Assembly (NCBI GenBank): GCA_030446525.1
Contig: JAUJNC010000011.1
Span: 1-49,958, forward strand
Origin: Armatimonadaceae bacterium
GTDB lineage: Bacteria; Armatimonadota; Armatimonadia; Armatimonadales; Armatimonadaceae
DNA: 49,958 nt
Direction of reading: 5' to 3'
Shown here: one piece after another, positions 1 to 8,705 of the stretch
Numbering within the stretch: the stretch's first letter is position 1
How the letters are laid out: each line of letters begins with the position of its first letter
Program-made: the position numbers and the translations under genes
The notes under the pieces: generated by a model
The model's input: the letters and a program-made list of their open reading frames with translations, nothing else
Told to the model about the DNA's origin: nothing
The model's database searches: none

Positions 1-398
1 GCTCCTCCCACCGCGACCGGTGGGCGCTGAGCACCTGCCACCCCGCCCGCCGCAGGGCGAGGTGGCGCTCGACGTGCGCCTCCGGCCCGTCGGGGTGGAC
101 CCCGCACTCCAGGGCCACGCTCGTGCGCAGGCGGTCGAGCAGCGCGACGTCGACGACATGGCGGCCGGTCGGGTAACTGCGGCGCACCTCGAGCCCGGCC
201 GAGTCGAGGTGGTCCGCGACCGCCGCCGCCCACGGCGCCAGCGGCCGAACGGGCAACCGCAGGAGGTCACCGAGAGTCTGCAGGTGGTCGACGCTGCCCC
301 AAAGCGCATTGCTGACGGCAGAACTCCACTGCCGCGGCTTGGTAAACTCGTCGAGCAGGGCGGCCTCGCTCTCAGGCTCAACTCGCTGCTCTTGCGCC
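1..398 (-). CDS. Endonuclease-fold-like protein, partial (both ends missing)
   Basis: An open frame runs leftward from about 398 off the window edge without a stop. Its translation has a helical segment (LAPWAAAVADHLDSAGLEV) and then a segment of the form VDVALLDRL...VALECGV...ERHLALRRAGWQVL. That order (acidic strand, conserved ECG or ECD, then a helix ending in GW) resembles the C-terminal Vsr/MTES_1575-like restriction-endonuclease fold found at the end of many actinobacterial-type proteins. No start codon belongs to it: upstream it is joined, in a different frame, to the first codons of a GH35-like galactosidase. The true N-terminus and C-terminus are both unseen. Fold assignment is by pattern only and tentative. 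Confidence 0.4.
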
Positions 399-497
399 GA
401 CCAGGAACGGCCTGCCGTCCACGACGAGCTGCGCAGCGCTGCCCTGTTTGCGAAGGTGGGGGATATTCTCGTTGTTTCTGCCTTGCATGGGGACCAT
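378..497 (-). pseudogene. GH35-like beta-galactosidase, N-terminal fragment
   Basis: The frame starts MVPMQGRNN and continues IPHLRKQGSAAQLVVDGRPF, which is the typical opening of exported or cytosolic GH35/DUF5597 beta-galactosidases (RKQGSATQLIVDGKPFLVLGGE in the family). The homology stops dead after PFLV at about position 398 and a stop follows at 378-380. About 500 further residues, including the TIM barrel and catalytic acids, are missing. An AGGTGG sequence lies just upstream of the first ATG. It is therefore a 5' fragment, joined to unrelated coding sequence on its 3' side. The family assignment rests on this short stretch. Confidence 0.5.
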
Positions 498-587
498 TCT
501 ACCACCTGTATCTGCGAAGTGTGTTGTCAGACGGCGTCCGTTTCTCCGGCCTGAGTGACAGTCCATCAGCCCTCGCACTGTCGTTCG

Positions 588-3500
588 TTATCCATCGGAA
601 CTCGGTGATTTCAAACTTTCACTGTCTTCCGGCACGTTCCTGTGCCGCGCCAGCGTCACCGCCATCAGGCCGATGACCACTTCATTGGCCAGCGTGCGGA
701 CGGCCAGCGACTTGAGTCCCTTTTCCCCGTTCAGCGGCAGATCGAGCGCCGTGGCCGCGCCCCCGGGGACCTTGCCGCCTTTGAACCCCGCCGGATCGAG
801 CACGCGCACGGTACCGCTCTTCAAATCGACACGCGGCGGGATCGGCTCCGGCCGGCGGAACGCGAAGTCGTCGATGAAGTAATCCTGGTCGATGGGCCAC
901 CAGGTCGTGGGATTGTGCAGCGCCAGCCGCTCGGCCGAGCCGTCTGCGTAGGTGACGATCACCTCGCCGTTGTCGAACCGGCTCTGCATGGAGTTGGTCG
1001 AGCCGGCCATGAGCAGGTACACGTGCGATGCCCTGCCGCTCAAGGGGACCGCGATCTCGCGCGGGTAGTTGTCCCACTGCGACGTGAACGCGATGTTCCC
1101 CGCCCCGCCCGGACCGGGCGTCTGGAACGGAACGCCCTGCGGCAGGATGAAGCGGCCCTGGTTGCGGCCGGCGGCCGCACGCAGGCCCGCGTCGTCCACT
1201 TCGAAGCCGGCGTTCCAGTGGACCCAGCTGCCGATGCCCTGCTTCGGGATTGCCAGCGAGCCATAGGGCGAGCGCGGCGAGAGGTACTCGTTCTGGAAGA
1301 TTCGCGTCACCTTGTCGTTGAACACCGGCGTCAGGTCCACAAGTTCCCATCGTGCCGCCCTGTCATCCGCCTTGAGCTTCCAGTTCGTCACCACGCCCTC
1401 GGCGTATCTGCCGTCACCGAGTTCCACCGTGACCGGGTTCGAACCGGGCAGAAGCCCCTCCGCGGCCAGCGCGATCTCGCCGGACGAACCGAAGGCGGGC
1501 GCCTTGAGATGCGACTTTACCGCACGTGCGCCGATGCGAATGGCGACCTCACGGTCAATGGCCTCCGGCGTGTTGTTCCGCACGATGAGGCGGAGGTGCC
1601 TGGCATCCTGGGGCTCGACGTGAAGGATCTCGTGGGCGGGCCGGATCTCGAACGTCACCGGCTGCCACCAAGCCATGTCGCCCTGCCAAACTTTCGCGAA
1701 CACCGTCCGGTGCCCCGGCGTCCCCGCCGCAACGGCCCGGAAGGAAGTCGGCCCGATGCTCAGGCCGCTAAGCGCGCTCTGCGGGTCGGCGACTTCGCGC
1801 GGTCGGGCCGCGCCGAACTGCACCCGGATTTCGCCGCCTTTGGCGGCGACCGCCGGCACACTGGCGTTCGACGGCTTCTCGCCTTTCCAGGTGATGACGA
1901 CCTCCTGCCGCGGCGCGGAAGCGCTTTGGATCTCGACACGCGGCTGGCCCACGGCGTCTCCCATCGGCCGCCACTTCGCCGCCTGGCCGTTCACCGTAAC
2001 GCGGGCGATGCCGTCCCGGCGCGCGGCCACGTCCAGCCGCAGCGCCATGGGTCTGGGGAAGCGGGGATCAACCGTGTACGTGTCCGTCAGACCCTCGCGC
2101 CGGAAAGCGACCCGGAAGTCCGGGTGGCGCAGGCTCGCATGGTCCCAGTCGGCCGGGAAGCCGGGGCGCAGGAGCAGTTCGCCGGAAAGCGCGTCCGGCA
2201 GCACGCCGAAGAGCCCTTCGACGAGTGCGCGTGAGCAGACGCCGACGGCGTCCGCAAAGTCGCGCTGCGCCTCGCGCCGGGCGTGGTCGAAGTAGGTGGT
2301 CATCCCCACGTTGCCGGGGCACAGGCCGAGGAACATGCTGTCGAGGAGGCAGCCCTTGAAGAGTGAGAGTGCCGCATCGCCGCGCCCGGCCTGCCAGTAG
2401 GCGAGCGACGTGTGCGCCGCTTCCGCCATCACCACGTTGTTGATCGACCACGTGTAGGGCATCCAGCTCGTCGTCGGCAGCGTGTGGTAATCGCCCTCGG
2501 GCACGCCGGGGCCGTGGATGGGGATGTGGGCGATCTGCGTATCCACGAAGCGCGTCATCTGCCAGGCCTCGAACGGCGTCGGCACCCCGGAGTCCACCGC
2601 ATGATAGAAGGTCCACAGCGCGGCATTCGGGTGCGCGAGCTGCAGGCCGAGCAGGTCTTTCCATTCGGCAAACCAGCCGCGGTCGGGCAGCCACAGTTCA
2701 CGCCGCATCGCCTTCGAGATGAGCTCCGCCTCGCGCTCGTAGGGCGCCGCATCCTCGCCCAGCAGCTTCGCGATCCGGGCGGCCATTTTGTTATGGTAGT
2801 AGTTGTAGGCGGTGGAGTGCGTGACGCCGCCGCCTTCGTACTGCAGGTCGTCGCTGGCCCAGATCGCGGCGTAGGCCTCGTAGAGCGGCAGCCGGTCCGG
2901 CCCGAACCGGCGCCGAAACAGGCGCTGCTCCCAGGCCAGGTGGCGCTCGATCACCGGCCACACCTGCCGCGCGAAATCGAGGTCGCCGGTCCAGAGGAGA
3001 TGGCGGAACAGCGCGTCGATGTAGACGAGGTTCATGTCGTAGTGGGAATGGGACAGGGCGCCGTTGCTGTGCAGGGCGGGTTCGTTGCGCGCGAGGTTCA
3101 CGGCCGGATCGGGAGGGGGGATCGAAGCGGGGATCGGTTCGGTGTTCTGCCGCCCGGCCCAGTAGGTCAGATGCCGCCGCATGCGGTCATGCCAGCCGAG
3201 GGCGTCGCCCGCGTAGGGTCCGCGCCAGCCGAGCAGCTTGCTCCGCCACGCCACCGCGCCGTGCATGAACGCCCCCTGCTCCTCGTCCCACACGCCGTCC
3301 GCCGCCACGCAGAGCGCGGACGCCGCGGTGTTGAGGAACGGGTCCGGCGTGTCCACGACGATCTTTTCCGCCAGCGCGCGGCGATGGCGTTCCGCGTCGT
3401 CGAAGACCTCCGGCAGGTCCTCGGCCCGGTAGCCCGCCTGCGCCCCCGCGTCCCCCGGGGTGCGCTGTAAGCCGAGGTAAAGCGGCCGCTCCGGGCTCAG

Positions 3501-4328
3501 CTGGACCCAACCGACCACCACCGGCAGTTCCACTTCCTTCCCGGAGGACGCCAGCAGATCACTCAGGGACGCCCACTTCGTCGCGTCCGCCACCGCCAGC
3601 TGCGCGCCCGGCGGCGTCCGGCCCAGAACCGTGCCCGGCTTACCGCGCAGCGTGAACCGGCTGCCTCCGATCGTGAAGACGTTCCCTTCGCAGAACTCCG
3701 GCTTGAACTGGAAGAACTGGCTTATCGGCACGCGTTCGGTGCCGATATCGCCGTTGCGGGCGCCGCGTTCGCCGTTGGCGCCGCCGTACGCCCAGACCAG
3801 CTCCGCCGGCGCGGCCGCGCCGCGCAGTTCCGCGCGCACCACCAGCCCTTCGATAGCGCCCATCGCGAGCGCCGCCAGAGAGAGCGTGCCGCCGCCAAGC
3901 AGCGGATCGCGGATCTCGTAGAGCATCGAGCCGGGTCGGTAGCGGGTCACCACCTTCTCCGCGTCATGGAGCCATTTCCCGCCCGCACGGGTCCGGATGC
4001 CGAGGCGCAGATTGCCGCCGCGGCCCGGCAGGTAGAGCAAGAACTCCGGCTTGTCGCCCGCGTCGACGCGGAACGCCGTATTGGTGCCGTAGAGCGGGCG
4101 GTTGAAGAATTCGGGGCCGTTTTCGATGACGAAGTCCGTGCCCTCCGGGCGGTAACGCAGTGGACGCGCAGTCTCCCCGGCGAAATTTCCTCTTGCTTCA
4201 ACCGAAGCTGTCATGGGCGCTACTCCCATCAAAGTCAAAGAGATGATCACCGTTCCAATGGTTGTGAATATCTTTCTTCCACGGCATCCTGGGTGCCGCC
4301 ATGTGCTCATCAACGCACTGATCTTCAT
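588..4328 (-). CDS. DUF4450 family exported glycoside hydrolase (six-hairpin type)
   Basis: A 1246-residue exported protein. Residues about 20-46 form a signal peptide (core TVIISLTLMGVAP, small residues SVEA before the mature start). Residues about 55-115 carry the DUF4450 signature: RYRPEGTDFVIENG, FNRPLYGTNTAF, GDKPEF and GRGGNLRLG. The middle (about 330-740) is helical and rich in W, H and Y, as expected of an (alpha/alpha)6 barrel, and the last third is beta-rich. DUF4450 proteins of this size sit in rhamnogalacturonan-degradation loci of Bacteroidota, which fits the lyases further along this strand. The exact bond cut cannot be told from sequence. The gene lies downstream of a prepilin-like gene, with a hairpin terminator between them. 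The frame is intact throughout, unlike most of its neighbours. Confidence 0.8.
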   Translation of the reverse strand: MKISALMSTWRHPGCRGRKIFTTIGTVIISLTLMGVAPMTASVEARGNFAGETARPLRYRPEGTDFVIENGPEFFNRPLYGTNTAFRVDAGDKPEFLLYLPGRGGNLRLGIRTRAGGKWLHDAEKVVTRYRPGSMLYEIRDPLLGGGTLSLAALAMGAIEGLVVRAELRGAAAPAELVWAYGGANGERGARNGDIGTERVPISQFFQFKPEFCEGNVFTIGGSRFTLRGKPGTVLGRTPPGAQLAVADATKWASLSDLLASSGKEVELPVVVGWVQLSPERPLYLGLQRTPGDAGAQAGYRAEDLPEVFDDAERHRRALAEKIVVDTPDPFLNTAASALCVAADGVWDEEQGAFMHGAVAWRSKLLGWRGPYAGDALGWHDRMRRHLTYWAGRQNTEPIPASIPPPDPAVNLARNEPALHSNGALSHSHYDMNLVYIDALFRHLLWTGDLDFARQVWPVIERHLAWEQRLFRRRFGPDRLPLYEAYAAIWASDDLQYEGGGVTHSTAYNYYHNKMAARIAKLLGEDAAPYEREAELISKAMRRELWLPDRGWFAEWKDLLGLQLAHPNAALWTFYHAVDSGVPTPFEAWQMTRFVDTQIAHIPIHGPGVPEGDYHTLPTTSWMPYTWSINNVVMAEAAHTSLAYWQAGRGDAALSLFKGCLLDSMFLGLCPGNVGMTTYFDHARREAQRDFADAVGVCSRALVEGLFGVLPDALSGELLLRPGFPADWDHASLRHPDFRVAFRREGLTDTYTVDPRFPRPMALRLDVAARRDGIARVTVNGQAAKWRPMGDAVGQPRVEIQSASAPRQEVVITWKGEKPSNASVPAVAAKGGEIRVQFGAARPREVADPQSALSGLSIGPTSFRAVAAGTPGHRTVFAKVWQGDMAWWQPVTFEIRPAHEILHVEPQDARHLRLIVRNNTPEAIDREVAIRIGARAVKSHLKAPAFGSSGEIALAAEGLLPGSNPVTVELGDGRYAEGVVTNWKLKADDRAARWELVDLTPVFNDKVTRIFQNEYLSPRSPYGSLAIPKQGIGSWVHWNAGFEVDDAGLRAAAGRNQGRFILPQGVPFQTPGPGGAGNIAFTSQWDNYPREIAVPLSGRASHVYLLMAGSTNSMQSRFDNGEVIVTYADGSAERLALHNPTTWWPIDQDYFIDDFAFRRPEPIPPRVDLKSGTVRVLDPAGFKGGKVPGGAATALDLPLNGEKGLKSLAVRTLANEVVIGLMAVTLARHRNVPEDSESLKSPSSDG

Positions 4329-4357
4329 CGCTGTCTACTTTCCGTGGAGGACCGGCG

Positions 4358-4394
4358 CAAACTAAACTGTGGCCCCTGGTGTGAGGGGCCACAG
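4358..4394 (-). terminator. Intrinsic terminator after the prepilin-like gene
   Basis: A perfect 10-bp inverted repeat, CTGTGGCCCC (4367-4376) and GGGGCCACAG (4385-4394), encloses an 8-base loop. Read on the minus strand it is followed by TTTAGTTTG. It lies 90 bases past the stop of the prepilin-like gene and just before the DUF4450 start, so it should end or reduce transcription between the two. Confidence 0.7.
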
Positions 4395-4483
4395 TCGTGA
4401 CAGGCAGTTGTGGTTGCCCGGTCATAGTGTCCGCTGCCGGAACCAACGTCGCCGCGCCGTGTGTGAACAGCGGACAGCCGCCT

Positions 4484-5275
4484 TTACTTCATCGCCGTCT
4501 GCGCGTTCATTAGAGCGGTACGGAATTCATTCGAGGGAGGCGTCGTCGCCTGATTATTGATGACCCACATGTTGAGCGGCTGAATCGTGGCCGTGGGTTT
4601 CATCGCCTTGGCATGACCATCGGCGAACACATAAATGCTCATTCCGGTGTGATTGGTCAGATTGCTGCGGTTTGTTGCCGTGTCGAAGATTTCTCGGGAA
4701 TCGTTGAGCTTGTCGTTGTTAGCGCTAGCACTGGTATCATTACGCTCGACGATCAGAATCGTGCTCGCCACCGCATCGAGAGCGGCCAGCGACTCGCTGA
4801 AGGTGTCGGCCATGGGGCGGTTTCCGCCGGCGCCCAAGGAGCGATTCTCGTAACCGGCATTGGAGTAATACGACCTCGGAATGAGAGGCATCCCGCCGGT
4901 AGGGGTATTAACCACCCCCCCGGTCTGCTGGTTAGAGGGGCACTTGAACACCTGGAGGTTTTTCACGTAGGGCTGGATCAGCCAGTGCCATGGTGTGACA
5001 ACACCCATGGAGTTATTGCGCGACGGCGGCAGCAGCTCGTCATAATCCTGTGTGTACTGGACGATGCCCAGGGCGATCTGCTTCATATTGCTCAGGCAGG
5101 CTGTCTGCCGCGCTTTTTCGCGTGCCTGGGCGAACACGGGGAAAAGGATGGCCGCCAGGATGGCTATGATGGCGATCACGACGAGCAGCTCGATCAGGGT
5201 GAAGGCGAAACCTTTCCCAGACACCAGGCGGAAGGGCGAGGCGGCACGCAGAGACTGCACAGACTCTTTGTTCAT
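4484..5275 (-). CDS. Prepilin-like protein with H-x9-DG tail (DUF1559-type)
   Basis: A 263-residue type IV prepilin-like protein. After a short basic leader the sequence [14 protein letters not shown] begins a long hydrophobic helix (about residues 24-50) with the conserved Glu at +5. The residue before the cleavage point is Ala rather than the usual Gly. It continues with [22 protein letters not shown], the armatimonadotal version of the N-domain (here shown in part), and QDYDE. The C-terminal part has the H-x9-DG motif ([12 protein letters not shown]) followed by HAK. Start: AGGAG lies about 8 bases upstream of the ATG. Such proteins are processed at the inner membrane and assembled or held there; their function in this phylum is unknown. 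A LacI-type operator and promoter sit upstream and a terminator downstream. Confidence 0.85.
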   Translation of the reverse strand: MNKESVQSLRAASPFRLVSGKGFAFTLIELLVVIAIIAILAAILFPVFAQAREKARQTACLSNMKQIALGIVQYTQDYDELLPPSRNNSMGVVTPWHWLIQPYVKNLQVFKCPSNQQTGGVVNTPTGGMPLIPRSYYSNAGYENRSLGAGGNRPMADTFSESLAALDAVASTILIVERNDTSASANNDKLNDSREIFDTATNRSNLTNHTGMSIYVFADGHAKAMKPTATIQPLNMWVINNQATTPPSNEFRTALMNAQTAMK

Positions 5276-5384
5276 TCCGTTCTCCTTTCAACAGGCGCCA
5301 CCGGGACCGGGGGGGCACCGACAGCAGCGACGCGGGCCCCGATACCGAGCCGGAGCACGCGCGCCTTGATGGAGCTATCGGCTT

Positions 5385-5439
5385 AGCAAACCGGTTTACG
5401 CCTCGCAGCAATTGTAACACAAAACCACCACTTTTTAAA
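5385..5439 (-). promoter_or_regulatory. Promoter with LacI-type operator for the prepilin-like gene
   Basis: On the minus strand, TTTAAA (5434-5439) and TACAAT (5411-5416) are separated by 17 bases and form a -35/-10 pair. Downstream of the -10, around the expected transcription start, lies the palindrome AAACCGGTTT (5388-5397), with a central CG as in LacI/PurR-family operators. The same arrangement occurs at 37029-37116. The regulator is inferred, not shown. Confidence 0.6.
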
Positions 5440-5587
5440 CCCCAAGCCCTGGCGTTTTCGCCGGCGCGCCATGTCAAGCATTTACGGGGCGTAGAGCCGA
5501 TGAATATCGCCTGCCATGGCGTGCGGACTAGCTTGGGATCCCTCACACTGTCGTTCGTCGTCCTTCCGGCGCCGCACCGGGGAGCAA

Positions 5588-5679
5588 TGCAGATCCATCG
5601 GGCTCGTGCAGAAATGGGGCGGCAGCGGCACCGTCTGGCCGCGCCATTGCACGACGCGCGTGCCGATTTCCGTTATCTT
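5588..5679 (-). pseudogene. L-rhamnonate-dehydratase-like (enolase superfamily) N-terminal fragment
   Basis: Just after the GH39-like gene on the minus strand, one frame reads KITEIGTRVVQWRGQTVPLP followed by PHFCTSPMDL. This looks like the first 30 or so residues of a sugar-acid dehydratase of the mandelate racemase/enolase superfamily, which would suit a rhamnose pathway. The initiating ATG is not present (AGG occupies the place) and similarity ends at about 5590. It is too short for a firm call. The remainder of 5276-5687 holds only the promoter region of the prepilin-like gene and no other recognisable gene. Confidence 0.35.
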
Positions 5680-5688
5680 CCTCTTTGT

Positions 5689-7380
5689 TCACCACTCCAG
5701 CACGAGAAGCGAGACCGCCTGCCGGGGCAGCGATACCTGCAGCGTCGCCCGGCCGTTGGCGACATTCAGCGGCGACGCCGGCCCCGACGGTGTCAGCTTG
5801 CCGGCCTGCTCAAGCTGGGCGTACTGCTCAGGCGTCGGCGACGGGGGCGAGCCGAGGCGCTTCCACGCCGCGTAGGCGTTGCCGTGCTCCGCATCGATGC
5901 GGTACTCCGTGACACGCACCTCGCGAGCGTCGCCCCGGAGGCCGGCCAATCTCAGATCGACCAGCGCGTCGGGGCCGGGCACGTCGTCGTCGTGGTAATG
6001 CCACATCAGCACGCAGACCTTGCCGTCCTGCGCGCTCGCCAGGGCCGATACGTCCGGGGCGCCGCGGACACCGTCCTTGAGGATCGCCTCAAGCGGCACC
6101 TCCGCGGAGCTGGTGACGGATACCCGTTGGCCGCCCATCTTGCCGAACATACGGAAGACGTTCAGCACCGGCAAGTCGATGCCGTTGCTGGCGAGCACTC
6201 GAAACCCTGCAAAGTAGGGCTGGTCCTCGAACTCGAAGGCCCAGGTGAGCCCGCCCTCTAGGTTCACACCGTGTCTGGCCGCCAACTGGTATTTGCGGGC
6301 GAAGCTCGCCGCCGTGTAGCTGGAGTACATCGTGCCGTTGCGATACCCAAGCTGCGGCCCCTGGCAGGCGGCGCACCCGTCGGGGTCGGACTCACCGATG
6401 ACGATCGGCTTGCCCTTCAGTTCGGGAAACGACGTGATCGTGCCGAAACCGCGGTCGATGGTGCGAAGCTGATCGGCGATGCCCATCCGCACATGGCCGT
6501 CCATGAAAGTCGGCGCGCCTTTGGCGTGGAAGGACAGGAAATCGAGCGGCGTACCTTTCTGCCCGGTTGCGTGATTGGTTCCGCGAAGGCAATGTTCCAG
6601 GAAATCGCGCAGGAACTTGCCGCCGTCACCGGCCACGTCGGGGCCACCCACCTTCGCGGTCGGCAGTGCCCGCCGCACGGCCTCGATGGCATAGTCGTGC
6701 AGTTTTGGAACTCCTCCGGCGTGCCGCGCCAGTAGCCGATGTTGGGCTCATTCCAGACCTCCTGCACCACTTCTCCACCTCGGCGCGGCCGTATCTTTCC
6801 ACACAATGCTTCGCCCACTGGTAGACCGGGCCTCGGCCCACTTCACGTAGTCCTGGGCGGATAAGCCCAGCCGGTGTAGATCTCGTCGTATTTGGCGGCA
6901 GGCGTCCAGCGGTGCTGGTAGGGTTCGGGCTTGACGGAAAGCGCTGGGCATGAAGCCGACCTGCACGTAGAACTTGACGCCCCCTCGAGGTAGGTGTCGA
7001 AGATGCGGTCTACGATGGTCCAGTCGTAGACCGCGTTACCCTGCGCGTCTTCGGTATAGGCATTGGTGCTGCCCCACTTGAGCGCGGGGTGCCGTCGCCG
7101 GTGGTGAGAAGGTTGTGCGTGCGGAAGTAGACCTGGTGCGGTCCTAGCCGGCCGAGTTTCGCAAGCATCTTGCCGTCCTTCCTGTAGGCGTAGTTCGGCT
7201 CATCGGCGCCAAAGAAACGCCAGACGGGGCGCATCTCGCCTTCGTTTGCGCGGCATCGATCTGGATCGTGACCGCAAAGACGTCATCGCCGTCCGGCACC
7301 TCGGCGGCGTGCGCGTCGCCGATACCGCCAAAGCCAGATCATTCGGGATCAGACACGTCCGTTCAATTTCATTCCGATGA
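5689..7380 (-). pseudogene. GH39-like glycosidase (beta-xylosidase type), multiple frameshifts
   Basis: Pieces in all three frames assemble in order into one GH39-type protein. N-terminal: RPVWRFFGADEPNYAY and QVYFRTHNLLTTGDGTP. Middle: FEVWNEPNIGYWRGTPEEF-like, with the acid/base Glu in WNEPN, then VGGPDVAG. C-terminal: KPIVIGESDPDGC, the probable nucleophile region, followed by GGLTWAFEFEDQPYFAGFR and a beta domain ending in VLEW. The C-terminal 329 residues (5689-6678) are in one frame; shifts lie at about 6690-6850, 6970-7010 and 7230. The expected role is exo-hydrolysis of xylose, arabinose or related units from plant glycans. The start is unclear and set near 7380. It follows a GH43-type gene in the same orientation. 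It may be intact in the cell if the shifts are sequencing errors. Confidence 0.65.
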
Positions 7381-7499
7381 TTGTCAGCACATACGCAAAA
7401 TCGCACGGCCTTTTTGCAAGCATCTTGACCTTCAGTCCGTCGGCGACACAGGTGTCGGTCTGCCAGGTCGGCGAAATGGTTCACAAGTACATGTCTCCG

Positions 7500-8705
7500 T
7501 TAGATGCGCCCACGGCGGTAGGCATAGTGGAAAAAATCGACATCTGCATAGCCTTTATCCGCCTTGTTATTGTAGCTGTAGATGCCCGATGCGGTCTCCC
7601 CGGTACGATGCCCAGGTGAGTCTGGTAGGGAGCGCCAAAGTTGGTGTAAGACCTGCCGTCGGTGCTGTAGGAATACTGGCTCTCAGCCGCCGTCCAGCCC
7701 CCCAGGTCGATCTCAGCCACAGCGCGCTGCCGCGAGAACGGGACCGTCCGTGATTTTGCCGTTGTTCTTATACTCCAGCATGCGGGTCGTGCCCTCCTGA
7801 CGCACGCCCAGGGCCGAATGCGAACCCGCAAAATGGCACAACCCCGCCTTCTGTCCGTCCGCCATGGCGCTCAGGTCGAGCTTGATGACGACTTCATTGG
7901 CGCGCTCGTGCGCAAGCAGCGCTGCGTGAGGGTATTGCCCGCTTTGAGGAGGTTATCCGGCTGAAGCGGCTTGAAGGCGTGCAAACGCAGCCAGCCCGGT
8001 CTTTCCTTTAGCGACCATTTCTCGGCGCGCGGCTGGTAGTTCCATTCCCATTGCGGGGGCAGGCTGGTTTCGTTGAAATCGTCATCGGTTTGGGGCGTGG
8101 CGATGGGCGTGCCCTGAACCGGCTTCTTGCCGGACCACGCCATGCTGCCGATGCTATCCGCCCCGACCCGGCCGATGATGGGCCAGCCATCGATCCACGT
8201 CACGGGAAGGAGGCTGTTGGCTCGACCTTCCCAGGCACCGGTGCCATGATGCGTGTAGAAATACCACTCCCCTTTTTCGGTTTGCACAAGGCCGCCTGAT
8301 TGGGTTCATTGGCCTGACGGCTGGCGTGAGCGAGCTGTTTTCACCTCGGTATACGGACCCAAGATATTCTTTGACCGTTGCATCATCGTTATAGCGGCCG
8401 AGATTCGACTTGTGTTCGCTGAAAAAGTGGTAATACCAGCTGTTGATCTTGTAGAGCTTGTTGGCTTCCCGGCGTGAACCTTCATTCACGATCCTGACCG
8501 GTTTCCCGAAGGATATCGCGCCCGTCCGGACTCAGCTTGAACAGGTACGTTTTATAATTGTCGCGGAAATGGGTTCCGATAAAATACCCTGGCCATCCTC
8601 ATCCCAGAAGGGGCAACAATCGTCCCAACCGCTCTCTTTGAGCACCTGCGCAGCGGCTCCCCAGGGCCCCGCAGAACCCGCCAAGAAGGTGCGCCGTCCG
8701 CGAGG
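7500..8705 (-). pseudogene. GH43-type glycosidase, 5'-truncated by the insertion sequence and frameshifted
   Basis: Order of recognisable pieces from the 5' side: SAGPWGAAAQVLKESGWDDC, CPFWDEDGQG, GTHFRDNY and YLFKLSPDG, then GSRREANKLYKINSWYYHFF, NEPNQGG-like, GEWYFYTHHGTG and GRANSLLPVTWIDGWPIIG. These match the five-bladed propeller of GH43 (arabinofuranosidase/xylosidase) proteins, followed by a C-terminal beta-sandwich ending SYNNKADKGYADVDFFHY. The N-terminal blade with the catalytic Asp base is missing because the frame begins at the inner edge of the insertion sequence at about 8706. Frames change near 8560, 8480, 8300, 7890 and 7720. The stop is the TAA at 7500-7502. Confidence 0.65.

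Noticed and set aside
642..3470. Two long plus-strand frames opposite the DUF4450 gene
   Set aside because: They lie wholly inside a well-supported minus-strand gene and show no motif.
560..5560. Shared 13-mer CACTGTCGTTCGT at about 575 and 5547
   Set aside because: A 13-base match between two sites in 50 kb is expected by chance and no larger similarity surrounds it.
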